Shown here one piece after another: positions 43,485 through 50,752 of a DNA stretch of 50,752 nucleotides. The notes beneath the pieces were generated by a model. It did not search any database and was not told the DNA's origin. It saw nothing but the letters and a program-made list of their open reading frames with translations. The stretch comes from Caulobacteraceae bacterium (GTDB taxonomy: Bacteria; Pseudomonadota; Alphaproteobacteria; Caulobacterales; Caulobacteraceae). The stretch lies in the NCBI GenBank assembly GCA_025450315.1, contig JANWHQ010000117.1:1-50752 (forward strand), read 5' to 3'. Each line of letters starts with the position of its first letter. Position 1 is the first letter of the stretch. The position numbers were made by a program, and so were the translations under genes.

Positions 43485-43550
43485 AGCCATAACCCGCACA
43501 TCACCACGCCCCAGGCGCTGGCCGGGATGCGGGAGGGGGTCGTCGGGGGG
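43485..43550 (+). pseudogene. Remnant of an alpha/beta hydrolase 3' end
   Basis: The 22 codons read SHNPHITTPQALAGMREGVV then GG, against SHNPHITTPDALAAMLEGIV then GR at the end of the intact hydrolase (32880-32945). I count 54 of 66 bases identical. The catalytic histidine codon is preserved but there is no stop at the expected place and nothing hydrolase-like upstream in frame. It lies on the far side of the giant genes, in a 184-bp region with no other gene. Confidence 0.75.
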
Positions 43551-43594
43551 GCGAAGGGTGACAGTCCTGTTCCAGACGGGGAGGGGAGAGGGCG

Positions 43595-43930
43595 TCAGAT
43601 GTCCTCGACGTCGATCTGCTCGCCGCTCCTCACCTGATAGTCCTGCTCAACGACCGTCAGTGGGGAATCGGCCGTCATCTGGGCGCTGACATCGATGTCG
43701 CCGCTCTGGCCGTCCGGGGACGCCACGTTGACCTGCACCACCGCGTCGGGCCCCACGAACTGGTGAAGCACCTCCATGCCGGTGACCCTGTCCTTGACGA
43801 TGATGATCTTTCCGGAACCCTTGGCGTGAACCGCGAACTGCAGGTTGCCGTCGGCCAGGCTGGTTCCCGAGCTCAGCGGCGACGCCGCCAGTATTGCGCC
43901 AAGAAGCATGGCGATCGGTAAGCGCTTCAT
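43595..43930 (-). CDS. Small Sec-exported protein, unknown function
   Basis: This 111-residue protein has a clear signal peptide (MKRLPIAMLLGAILAASPLS, with cleavage probably near SLA|DG). The mature 85 residues are predominantly beta (LQFAVHAKGSGKIIIVKDRV, VVQVNVASPDGQSGDIDVSA) and acidic at the C-terminus (GEQIDVEDI). AGGAGATTGAG precedes the ATG. It is 61 bp downstream of another exported protein on the same strand, so both are probably co-transcribed. No family recognised. Confidence 0.75.
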   Translation of the reverse strand: MKRLPIAMLLGAILAASPLSSGTSLADGNLQFAVHAKGSGKIIIVKDRVTGMEVLHQFVGPDAVVQVNVASPDGQSGDIDVSAQMTADSPLTVVEQDYQVRSGEQIDVEDI

Positions 43931-43991
43931 CTCAATCTCCTGTGCGGTTGCGACCGGATGAAGCATCCCGCCGAGTTGGGTTCCAGAAGGT

Positions 43992-44792
43992 CTAGTTGCA
44001 GATGAACCCGACGCTCATGATTGCATCCGTTTCATTGGTGACGCCGGAATTTCGCAATCCATTGTAGAATTTGTCACCCTTCTCGCAAGTCCGCCGCCAA
44101 CCAACCACGGAAACGGAACCTGAGTGGTCCAGTGTCCGGCAGTAATGCTGCGAAGCTTGGTACAGCTCCTTGAATTTGACGAACTCGGCATCGGCCGTGA
44201 AAATGATGCCGTCCATGCCCGTGTCCGCGAGCGGCTGGGACCGGTAGTCGATCAGCGCATAGGACGGATTCTTGAAATCGGTTCGCATTTCTTCCTTGTC
44301 GAGGGACGTGGGAACCGTATCCGGCAGGACCAACTGCTTGAGTGACCGCGGCATCACGTGCAATATTGTCGTGAACAGCCCGTTGCCCCAATATTTCGAA
44401 AGCCAGAGATCGGTCTGATCGATCTTGCCGTAATAGCTGCCGATGATAGACGTGAACAGCCCGTTGGTCAGCTGGCTCGATTCGGCCTCCTGTTTGGTCT
44501 CCAGGGTCGAGTATTTCAGATGTGCGGCCTCGTTCCGCGCCTCGTCGACAGAGCGGTCGCGGAGGTAGCAATTCAGCAGGTCTTCGTCCTGCTGCGGCAA
44601 GAGCCCGAACAGCTTCCTGTCTTCGGCCGATGCAGACGGCGGCAGTCCATGGGCCAAAGGGACGCTGGACTTGTCGAAGGTGCGGAACTGTGGCGATGGC
44701 GCGGAGCCGGACGCCGAATTGGCCGATCCGCCGAGGGCGAGGCACAGGCTCGCGGCGGCGCCGACAGCGACGATGTTGCGTGTCCCGCCCAC
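43992..44792 (-). CDS. Exported protein, unknown function
   Basis: This 266-residue protein starts at GTG 44792 with a signal peptide (RNIVAVGAAASLCLALGGSA, probably cleaved after NSA). The mature part contains three further cysteines in the C-terminal half (QHYCRTLDH, WRRTCEKGD and the final FICN), suggesting disulphides outside the cytoplasm. A region rich in Tyr, Trp and Gly lies mid-protein (IIGSYYGKIDQTDLWLSKYW). Codon use is less GC-biased than in the flanking chromosome. It is divergent from the next gene by 53 bp. No family recognised. Confidence 0.75.
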   Translation of the reverse strand: MGGTRNIVAVGAAASLCLALGGSANSASGSAPSPQFRTFDKSSVPLAHGLPPSASAEDRKLFGLLPQQDEDLLNCYLRDRSVDEARNEAAHLKYSTLETKQEAESSQLTNGLFTSIIGSYYGKIDQTDLWLSKYWGNGLFTTILHVMPRSLKQLVLPDTVPTSLDKEEMRTDFKNPSYALIDYRSQPLADTGMDGIIFTADAEFVKFKELYQASQHYCRTLDHSGSVSVVGWRRTCEKGDKFYNGLRNSGVTNETDAIMSVGFICN

Positions 44793-44845
44793 ACGCGCCT
44801 CCCGTCTGGAGTTTTTCGAAGGTCAACCGTAAGCTGAGGCGGAAC

Positions 44846-45655
44846 ATGGCGGCACGGGACAGGGCTCGTCAAATGTTTAATCGCAGGGGAATTCTGATTG
44901 CGGCTCCGTGCGGGCTGGGCGCTGCCGCGCTCTCCAGGCTCGGTCTTGCTCAATCGGAGGACGCGCCTTTGCGCGGCGACCAATTGCGGTCGGCGTTGCG
45001 CCGGACGGACGCGGCCTTGTTTCCCTCCTCCGCCCTTGGACTGCTGGGGGCGGTGCTGTCGGGCCTGGTCGGGTTCGTCTTGGGGAAAAACCCCCTGGCG
45101 TTGCTCGCCGGCCCCCCCGGGCAGACCGTCGTGGGCGGCGTCGACCCCGCGGCGGTCCGCTATGTCGAGAGCCGTGAGGGGGTCTTCGGCTCGCTGCCGG
45201 CCCTACAAAACGCCTCCCTGGGAGATCAGCGGGCCGACTACCATAAGCTGACCCCGTTTGTGGGGGGCATTGACGACGCCCATGCCGAACTTCAAGAGCC
45301 GCTCGACAAGATCTTGGACACCTTGAAGAGGTTCTCGGAAAATCGGACTTCGGGGGACCTGTCGACCAACGAAGTGGATGCCCTGAGATCGGTGCAGAAC
45401 GTCGTGATCAACATCGGCGCCGATCATCAGGCGCTCTGTGGGTACACCGACAAGCACAGGGACGTGTCGCCGGTATATGGCGCCATCGCGCAGCGCGCGG
45501 GCATATCGCGCGACGAGCGTTTCTTGAGATACTACGAAATGCATAAGGACAGGGCCGACCGACAAGCCCAGGCGCTGCTCTCTACGTCCGACAAGCTCGG
45601 GGATTCGCTGAGAATTCTCGACAACGCGTTGCCGGTCAGTCGGCGAAACGGCTAA
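44846..45655 (+). CDS. Putative Tat-exported helical protein, unknown function
   Basis: This 269-residue protein has the N-terminus MAARDRARQMFNRRGILIAA then a hydrophobic stretch ending LGLAQSE, which fits a twin-arginine signal. A second strongly hydrophobic segment follows (ALGLLGAVLSGLVGFVLGKN, about residues 62-81), so the mature protein may be membrane-associated. The rest is largely helical and polar (EPLDKILDTLKRFSENRTSG, DVSPVYGAIAQRAGISRDER). The ATG at 44846 has GAGGCGGAA upstream; ATG 44873 is an alternative that would shorten the n-region. No family recognised. Confidence 0.7.
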   Translation: MAARDRARQMFNRRGILIAAPCGLGAAALSRLGLAQSEDAPLRGDQLRSALRRTDAALFPSSALGLLGAVLSGLVGFVLGKNPLALLAGPPGQTVVGGVDPAAVRYVESREGVFGSLPALQNASLGDQRADYHKLTPFVGGIDDAHAELQEPLDKILDTLKRFSENRTSGDLSTNEVDALRSVQNVVINIGADHQALCGYTDKHRDVSPVYGAIAQRAGISRDERFLRYYEMHKDRADRQAQALLSTSDKLGDSLRILDNALPVSRRNG

Positions 45656-45681
45656 GGCGGGACTGGGCCGGGAAGGTCACG

Positions 45682-46350
45682 TCAGACGGACTTGTCATGT
45701 TCGTCTATATATTCGATTGCAAGGGTGTATTTCTTCCTGAGGCGGCCCACAAGCGATGACAGCTTCTCATCCTTGGATTGGAGGTCCGCTATGGCCGCCT
45801 GCACCTGCGCATCGGTGGGACCGGCCTTCGAAGATCGTCCCTGCGGACTCGCCAGAGCGATCTCATGTCGATCTTCCTTGATGATCTGCTCGGCCTGACG
45901 GATTTGAGAAGAGAGCAGGGCGGCGACTTGTCTCGCCTGACCTAGCGCGTCCTGTTGGGAGTTGTATTGGACGCCATCGAACAGATAGCGGGTGGCAGGA
46001 TCGCTGGCATTGCCTTGGCTCGGTGCGCGGCGCGGGTCAGAGCTGTCGGGGGAATGCCTGTCCGGAAGCGGGTTTCGGACGGAGTTTCGAACCGCCCAGT
46101 CTTGGAACGCGCCTTCATTGGAATGATAGGCGCCCGGAATCCCGATCACCGCGATCGCGAGGCTGATCAGACCGACGAACAACGCCGTCACCGTGCCCCG
46201 CGGCTTCTCGGCGAAGTTGGCCACTCGGCGGTATAGTCGCTTCAGGTGGGTCTTTGGATGTCCAGGCGCCGCCGGCATGCGTTGCTCTAGCCCCCAGTCT
46301 TCGATCAATCCCCAGGCGTGATCGGGACGGATCGACCTGAACGTTAGCAT
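45682..46350 (-). CDS. Membrane-anchored coiled-coil protein, unknown function
   Basis: This 222-residue protein has a cytoplasmic N-terminal segment, one membrane helix (TVTALFVGLISLAIAVIGIP, about residues 52-71) and a polar, mostly helical exported part. The C-terminal third (DAQVQAAIADLQSKDEKLSS, then LVGRLRKKYTLAIEYIDEHD) looks like a coiled coil. ATG at 46350 is chosen over an upstream TTG. It converges on the preceding Tat-type gene with a 26-bp gap. It is the last gene of the island. No family recognised. Confidence 0.7.
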   Translation of the reverse strand: MLTFRSIRPDHAWGLIEDWGLEQRMPAAPGHPKTHLKRLYRRVANFAEKPRGTVTALFVGLISLAIAVIGIPGAYHSNEGAFQDWAVRNSVRNPLPDRHSPDSSDPRRAPSQGNASDPATRYLFDGVQYNSQQDALGQARQVAALLSSQIRQAEQIIKEDRHEIALASPQGRSSKAGPTDAQVQAAIADLQSKDEKLSSLVGRLRKKYTLAIEYIDEHDKSV

Positions 46351-46415
46351 GACGGAGCCGGCATGATGCAAGTGCGGGGCGTCGGCCGATCAAGGTGAAC
46401 GTGAGGAGCAAGAAC

Positions 46416-46460
46416 ATGGACGAGCAGACGCCGCCCGAGCTGATCCCTCCGAAAGCCTAG
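46416..46460 (+). CDS. Very short ORF with a strong ribosome-binding site
   Basis: ATG GAC ... GCC TAG encodes MDEQTPPELIPPKA, 14 residues, behind GTGAGGAGCAAGAAC, a good ribosome site. It ends 9 bp before the polysaccharide deacetylase ATG. It may be a leader peptide coupling translation into the deacetylase, or the decayed 5' end of a lost gene at the island edge. Expression is not shown. Confidence 0.3.
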   Translation: MDEQTPPELIPPKA

Positions 46461-46469
46461 GCCCCGGCC

Positions 46470-47300
46470 ATGCCCGAGCACCTGGTCTGCCTGACCTTCG
46501 ACTTCGACAATGTATCGCCCGCCGTGGCGCGGGGCGAGACCACGCCCACCATGATGTCGCGCGGGCATTTCGGGGTGGTGGGGGCCCAGCGCCTGCTGGC
46601 GCTGATGGACCGGTGGGGGATCAAGGGCACCTGGTTCATTCCCGGCCACACGATCGAGAGCTATCCGGACGCCTGCCGCGCGGTGCACGCCGCCGGCCAC
46701 GAGATCGCCCACCACGGCTGGACCCACCGCCCGCCGACCGCCCTGACCCGCGAGGAGGAGGACGAGGAGCTGGCCCGGGGCGACGCCGCCATCCGCGCCC
46801 TGACCGGCCGCGGCGCCCGCGGCTATCGCTCGCCCGGCTGGGACCTCAGCCCCCACTCGGTGGACCTGCTGCTCGCCCGCGGCTTCCTCTACGATTCCAG
46901 CCTGATGGGGCACGACTACCTGCCCTATCGCGCGCCCCGGCCCGACGCGGCGCCCCTGATGGCGCCGGTGCGCTTCGGCGCGCCCACGGCCCTGGTCGAG
47001 ATGCCGATCAGCTGGTCGCTTGACGACTTCCCCGCCTTCGAGTTCTCGCGCACGCGCTCGGGCCTGCTGCCCGGCCTGATGAACGCCGATCTGGTGGGCC
47101 AGAACTGGCTGGCCGACTTCCGCTACATGGCCCGCGACTACGACTGGGGCGTGATCACCTACACCATGCACCCCCACGTGATCGGCCGCGGCCACCGCAT
47201 GCTGATGCTGGAGGCCCTGGTCGAGCGCCTGGCCGCCGAAGGGGCCCGGTTCGTCACCATGGAGGCGGCCGTCGCCGCCTGGCAGGCCCGGCGTGGCTAG
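46470..47300 (+). CDS. Polysaccharide deacetylase family protein (NodB-type)
   Basis: This 276-residue protein has the deacetylase catalytic motifs: CLTFDFDNVSP (motif 1, Asp pair), GHEIAHHGWTHRPP (motif 2, metal-binding histidines) and GYRSPGWDLSPHS (motif 3 arginine). The C-terminus includes MHPHVIGRGHRMLMLEALVE, with the family histidine. This subgroup, without a signal peptide, acts on N-acetyl groups of small or intracellular substrates and resembles the allantoinase-like/PuuE branch. It appears to be the first ordinary chromosomal gene after the island. Confidence 0.9.
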   Translation: MPEHLVCLTFDFDNVSPAVARGETTPTMMSRGHFGVVGAQRLLALMDRWGIKGTWFIPGHTIESYPDACRAVHAAGHEIAHHGWTHRPPTALTREEEDEELARGDAAIRALTGRGARGYRSPGWDLSPHSVDLLLARGFLYDSSLMGHDYLPYRAPRPDAAPLMAPVRFGAPTALVEMPISWSLDDFPAFEFSRTRSGLLPGLMNADLVGQNWLADFRYMARDYDWGVITYTMHPHVIGRGHRMLMLEALVERLAAEGARFVTMEAAVAAWQARRG

Positions 47301-47324
47301 CCCTCGCGCCTCTTCTCACCGTCA

Positions 47325-47345
47325 TTCGCGGGTTCGTCCCGCGAA
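47325..47345. repeat. REP-like hairpin, family 2
   Basis: TTCGCGGG and CCCGCGAA form a perfect 8-bp stem around TTCGT, preceded by ACCGTCA and followed by CCCATGAACACCG. The same frame of bases occurs at 48888-48926. It lies in the 219-bp space after the deacetylase gene, where I see no gene. Confidence 0.7.
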
Positions 47346-47519
47346 CCCATGAACACCGAGGGTTGGGGCGTGATCGCCGAACGCGGCTTCCATGGGTTTC
47401 CCCGACCTCCGGTCCAATGCGCTTGCCCCCCAACATCCCTACCGCCCGTTCACCCCAACTTCTCACCGCCCCTTAAGCCTGAGCCGCCATAGTGCAGCCA
47501 GTTCAGGGGACGCGTACCG

Positions 47520-47738
47520 ATGTCGTTGATTTCATTCCGCCTGGCCGGCAGCGGCGGCGAGGACGCCTACGTCAATCCCTCCATGGTGGTGTGCCTGATG
47601 CACGCCGGCCAGGGCCGCACCCAGGTGGTGACCGCCGGCCTCGCGGGCGAAACCTCGATCAGCATCGTGGTGGCCATGCAGCTGCACGACGTGGCGGCAA
47701 GGTTGAACGAGGTGGAGGGGGCAGGTCGGGGCGGGTGA
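47520..47738 (+). CDS. Small conserved-looking protein, unknown function
   Basis: This 72-residue protein (MSLISFRLAGSGGEDAYVNP) is probably two-layer beta with a C-terminal helix (VAMQLHDVAARLNEVEG). The layout, a short protein reading YVNPSMVVCLMHAG then a TTV-like strand, loosely recalls small FlbD-like proteins, but the resemblance is too weak to name it. Codon bias supports coding. It stands alone, 51 bp from the tRNA-Lys gene on the opposite strand. Confidence 0.6.
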   Translation: MSLISFRLAGSGGEDAYVNPSMVVCLMHAGQGRTQVVTAGLAGETSISIVVAMQLHDVAARLNEVEGAGRGG

Positions 47739-47788
47739 GGCCGCCGCGGGATGATCTCCCTGCGCGGTATCGTGTCCAATCGAAAGAA

Positions 47789-47864
<76 letters not shown>

Positions 47865-48054
47865 GCCCGGCGGCCCGCGTGGGGCGTTCGAGAGGGCGCG
47901 GACCATACTCAAATCGGGGGGGATGGCAAGGGTGGCTCGAGCCCGGGCGCGCGGGCGGCGGCGCCGGGGTTAGGGCGGCGCTAAGGCGGGCCCGGGGCGG
48001 CGGATGGTGGGCCGGCGCCGGGCGGCTCCTCGCCCGGGCGATGGAGGCTCAGGC

Positions 48055-48435
48055 GTGGACGATCCTTCGGGCCGGGGGCCCTCGCGCGACCGCAACGGCC
48101 GGTTCGGGCCCGGCAATCCGGGGCGCCGGCGCGGCTCGCGCAACCACATGTCGCGACAGATCGCGCTGGGCCTGCTGCGCCACTATTCCGAGCACGAGGC
48201 CGAGATCCTGGCGCGGCTCAGCCGCAACCACTTCGCCCACTACATCCGGCTGATCGGCCAGATGCTGCCCAGCGATCCCGAAGACGGCGGGCTCGAGGCC
48301 CTGCCGCCCCGGGACGCGGCGCAGGTGACCCGCGCCGTGCGCGCGGCGCTGGAGCGGGTGGAGGCGGGCGAGGGCTCGCTGGCCGAGGTGGAGGCGGCGC
48401 TGGCGGGCATGGGCTCGGGCGAGGATCCACCGTAA
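48055..48435 (+). CDS. DUF5681-like protein
   Basis: This 126-residue protein has near its N-terminus the DUF5681 pattern of a glycine/proline/arginine motif (RNGRFGPGNPGRRRGSRNHM), followed by an amphipathic helical region (SRQIALGLLRHYSEHEAEIL, then NHFAHYIRLIGQMLPSDPED). Such proteins occur in prophages and in chromosomal operons; a role in DNA packaging or binding has been suggested, but no partner genes are here. The start is GTG at 48055 with GGAGG seven bases upstream; a longer frame reads through arginine-rich noise. Confidence 0.65.
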   Translation: MDDPSGRGPSRDRNGRFGPGNPGRRRGSRNHMSRQIALGLLRHYSEHEAEILARLSRNHFAHYIRLIGQMLPSDPEDGGLEALPPRDAAQVTRAVRAALERVEAGEGSLAEVEAALAGMGSGEDPP

Positions 48436-48481
48436 ACAACGGTGAATCTGCGGTGGGCGCGCCGGTGGAGGAGCAGAGCGG

Positions 48482-48853
48482 ATGGCCAGGCGCGACCTGA
48501 CGGGAGCGGTGGATTTCGGGCACCTGGAGACCTACGCCGGCGGCGACATGGCGCTGGTGGAGGAGGTGCTGGAGCTGTTCCGCGAGCAGGCGGCGATGTG
48601 GGTGCGGCTCCTGGATCCCCACGCGGCGGCCGAGGCCTGGCGCGACGCGGCCCATACGCTGAAGGGCTCGGCGCGGGGGATCGGGGCCTTCGCCCTGGCC
48701 GACGCCTGCGAGGCGGCCGAGCTGGCCGGCGCCGGGGCGGGCGAGCGGACGGTGCGGGTGGAGCGGGTCAAGGACGCCCTGGCCCTGGCCCTGGCCGACA
48801 TCGCCGCCTGGCTGCACGAACGCGAGCTGCAGCGCATCCGCGGCCGAGGGTAG
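48482..48853 (+). CDS. HPt-domain phosphotransfer protein
   Basis: This 123-residue four-helix protein has the phosphotransfer signature AAHTLKGSARGIGA with phospho-histidine H58. The surrounding helices (LVEEVLELFREQAAMWVRLL and LADACEAAELAGAGAG) match stand-alone HPt proteins that relay phosphate between hybrid kinases and response regulators. Partner proteins are not nearby. It is 46 bp downstream of the DUF5681-like gene on the same strand. Confidence 0.9.
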   Translation: MARRDLTGAVDFGHLETYAGGDMALVEEVLELFREQAAMWVRLLDPHAAAEAWRDAAHTLKGSARGIGAFALADACEAAELAGAGAGERTVRVERVKDALALALADIAAWLHERELQRIRGRG

Positions 48854-48894
48854 CGGGCGCAGCTCGCGAACGCGCTCCCCCCTTCGTCACCGTC

Positions 48895-48971
48895 ATCGGC
48901 GGGCTCGTCCCGCCGATCCATGACCACCGTCGCACTCCAGCGCGCATGGGTTCGCGGGACCAGCCCGCGAA
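48895..48971. repeat. REP-like double hairpin, family 2
   Basis: First hairpin: ATCGGCGGG-ctcgt-CCCGCCGAT (48895-48917). Second: TTCGCGGG-accag-CCCGCGAA (48951-48971). The two are roughly mirror images (ACCGTCATCGGCGGG against the complement of CCCGCGAACGACGGT), as in REP doublets. The second stem equals that at 47325-47345. The element lies between the convergent HPt and LysR genes. Confidence 0.75.
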
Positions 48972-49035
48972 CGACGGTTCGAGAGTGGGCGGACCCGGTG
49001 TGTCCTCGGTCGGCTTGGGGAACGAGGACCGGGCC

Positions 49036-49980
49036 CTAGATCCCCGCGCCGATGTCCATGGTGCGCAGGGCGCGTTCGTGGGCTTCGGCTTCCGCCGTCA
49101 GCCACGCCGTGAAGGCCCTGACCTGTTTCAGGCGGGCCTTGGCCTTGGGGTGGACGATGAAATAGGCGAAGTCGACGGCGGTGGCGTCCTCGAAGGGCTG
49201 CACCAGGCGACCGGCGTCGAGGTCGGCCTGGGCCAGGGTCTGCTTGGCCAGGGCGACGCCCCGGCCGTTGACGGCGGCCTCGATCACCAGGCTCGACTGG
49301 TTGAAGCGCGGCCCCCGGGCGCCGTCCACGCCCCTGACCCCCCGCGCCGCCAGCCACATGGCCCAGTCCGGGCAGCTCTCGTCGGCGTCGGGCGAGCCGT
49401 CGTGCAGCAGGGTGTGGCCGGCCAGGTCGGCCAGCTTGCCCAGCGGGTGCTCGGCCAGCAGGGCGGGGCTGGCCACGGGCGAGACGGTCTCGGAGAGCAG
49501 GTGGGTGACCTCCAGCCCCGGATAGCGGCCCGAGCCATAGCGGATGGCCAGGTCGATCTCGCCCGAGGCGAAGTCGACCAGCTCCAGCCCGGTGTTCACC
49601 CAGACCTCGATCTCGGGATGGGCGGCCTCGAAGCGGCCCAGCCGCGGCATCAGCCACTTGGCGGCGAAGGAGGGGGCGACCGAGACGGTGAGGCGGCGGC
49701 CCTCCTCGACGGCGGTGAGCAGGCTGGCGGCCTCGGCCAGGCGGTCGAAGGCTTCGCGCAGGGCCGGCAGGGCGGTCTGGGCCGCGTCGGTGAGCAGCAG
49801 GCCCTTGGGGGTGCGCTTGAACAGCGGCCCGCCGATATAGTCCTCCAGGTTCTGGATCTGCTGGCTGACCGCGCCCGGCGTCACCGACAGCTCGTCGGCG
49901 GCGCGGCTGAAGTTCATGTGCCGGGCGGCCGCCTCGAAGGCGCGCAGGGCGTTCAGCGGGGGCAGCCGGCGGCGGTCCAT
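49036..49980 (-). CDS. LysR-family regulator, GcvA-like
   Basis: This 314-residue regulator has the N-terminal winged helix typical of GcvA/AmpR-like LysR proteins (RLPPLNALRAFEAAARHMNF, then ELSVTPGAVSQQIQNLEDYI) and a substrate-binding domain with the usual LTVSVAPSFAAKWLMPRLGR and YGSGRYPGLEVTHLLSE segments. It is divergent from the cobA gene across 177 bp, a classic place for a LysR target promoter, but GcvA-like proteins also act at distance. Confidence 0.92.
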   Translation of the reverse strand: MDRRRLPPLNALRAFEAAARHMNFSRAADELSVTPGAVSQQIQNLEDYIGGPLFKRTPKGLLLTDAAQTALPALREAFDRLAEAASLLTAVEEGRRLTVSVAPSFAAKWLMPRLGRFEAAHPEIEVWVNTGLELVDFASGEIDLAIRYGSGRYPGLEVTHLLSETVSPVASPALLAEHPLGKLADLAGHTLLHDGSPDADESCPDWAMWLAARGVRGVDGARGPRFNQSSLVIEAAVNGRGVALAKQTLAQADLDAGRLVQPFEDATAVDFAYFIVHPKAKARLKQVRAFTAWLTAEAEAHERALRTMDIGAGI

Positions 49981-50157
49981 AGTTTTCCTAAACGATGGGG
50001 CAGAACTTCTGCCTGCGCCGAAGTGGCGCCTTGGGGCAGTATTTACAAGCGCTCACCGCCATATCGGCCCTTTCGGCGGTGGTCGCCAAGCGGGGCGGAT
50101 CGCAAGGTCCGTCCCGCTATTGGTTTGTAGCGTAGGTTATAGAGGACCTAAACCGCA

Positions 50158-50752
50158 ATGACCGGTCAGCGGCTTTCCAGCAAGCGCGCCGGGCGCCTCG
50201 TCGTCCTGGGCGGCGCGGGCCAGGGCGGGCGCGTGGGCGAGGTCTTTCTGGTGGGCGCGGGCCCCGGCGACCCCGAGCTCCTGACGGTCAAGGCCCTGCG
50301 GCTGCTGCAGGGCGCCGACGTGGTGGTCCACGACCGGCTGACCCCCAGGCCCATCCTCGACCTGGCCGGCGCCCGGGCGCGGCTGATCGACGTGGGCAAG
50401 CGCAAGTCGCGCCACACCCTGCCGCAGGACGACATCAACCGGCTGCTGGTCGCCCTGGCCCTGGAGGGCCTGACCGTGGTGCGGCTGAAGGGCGGCGATC
50501 CCTTCCTGTTCGGCCGCGGCGGCGAGGAGCTCGAGGCCTGCCGCGCGGCCGGGGTGCCCTGCCAGGTGGTGCCGGGCGTCAGCGCGGCCCTGGCGGCCGG
50601 CGCGGCGGCCGGCGCGCCCCTGACCCATCGCGGCCTGGCCCAGGCCGTCACCTTCGTCACCGGCCACGCGGCCTCGGGCGGCGAGCCCGATCTCGACTGG
50701 GCGGCCCTGGCCAGGGCCAACCAGACGGTGGTGGTCTACATGGGCCTCACCA
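50158..50752 (+). CDS. cobA: Uroporphyrinogen-III C-methyltransferase, N-terminal part (partial)
   Basis: The frame runs off the right edge after 198 residues. It contains the signature SAM-binding pieces [54 protein letters not shown] and [20 protein letters not shown], ending in TVVVYMGLT. The enzyme makes precorrin-2 for sirohaem or cobalamin. Whether it is a stand-alone CobA or part of a CysG-type fusion cannot be decided from the visible end, but a start directly in the methyltransferase domain favours the stand-alone form. Confidence 0.93.
   Translation, partial: MTGQRLSSKRAGRLVVLGGAGQGGRVGEVFLVGAGPGDPELLTVKALRLLQGADVVVHDRLTPRPILDLAGARARLIDVGKRKSRHTLPQDDINRLLVALALEGLTVVRLKGGDPFLFGRGGEELEACRAAGVPCQVVPGVSAALAAGAAAGAPLTHRGLAQAVTFVTGHAASGGEPDLDWAALARANQTVVVYMGLT

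Overview
The window is high-GC DNA with closely packed, often overlapping genes, several GTG/TTG starts and gene content typical of an alphaproteobacterium. Caulobacteraceae (Phenylobacterium/Caulobacter-like) is the best guess, from gene content and the style of the dispersed hairpin repeats; no rRNA or taxonomic marker was available to confirm it.

Layout. 1-4.7 kb: the start of a LuxR-type regulator cut by the window edge, an ECF sigma factor with two small membrane proteins, then a YjbR-like protein, a P-loop kinase-like protein, a family 2 glycosyltransferase and a DUF6624 protein. 4.7-6.9 kb: a BlaI repressor with two operator boxes directly before its start codon, an M56 (BlaR1-like) peptidase fused to a TonB C-terminal domain, and a hypothetical protein. 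6.9-11.1 kb: a soluble lytic transglycosylase, a family 4-type uracil-DNA glycosylase and ETF-ubiquinone oxidoreductase. 11.2-18.5 kb: a tight sugar-phosphate operon, tkt-tal-pgi-gnd-HAD phosphatase-gntK. Its gnd gene is broken by an amber codon exactly where the catalytic lysine codon should be. 18.5-23 kb: a serine hydrolase, a phytanoyl-CoA dioxygenase-family protein, and an IclR regulator divergent from ligAB (protocatechuate 4,5-dioxygenase). 23-29.6 kb: a four-gene efflux operon (outer membrane factor, adaptor, RND pump, beta-propeller protein). 29.7-32.1 kb: a PepSY protein, OmpR-type response regulator and histidine kinase. 32.2-33 kb: an alpha/beta hydrolase.

33.0-46.4 kb is the unusual part. 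Two giant, adjacent, co-oriented genes (1737 and 1499 codons of protein) resemble no family I can name with confidence. They sit beside four small proteins with Sec- or Tat-like export signals and one membrane-anchored coiled-coil protein. Base composition is visibly less GC-biased than in the flanks. Just past the giant genes lies a 66-bp copy (54/66 identical by my count) of the 3' end of the alpha/beta hydrolase found on the other side. This suggests that the giant-gene block was inserted into, or replaced, a tandem hydrolase paralogue. This island is my candidate for an undescribed system; its function cannot be read from sequence alone.

46.4-50.7 kb returns to ordinary chromosome: a polysaccharide deacetylase, a small unknown protein, tRNA-Lys(CTT), a DUF5681-like protein, an HPt phosphotransfer protein, a GcvA-like LysR regulator, and the start of uroporphyrinogen-III C-methyltransferase, cut by the window edge. 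At least two families of REP-like hairpins mark gene ends, notably the convergent junctions at 18.5, 20.9 and 48.9 kb, and one larger element lies inside ligAB.
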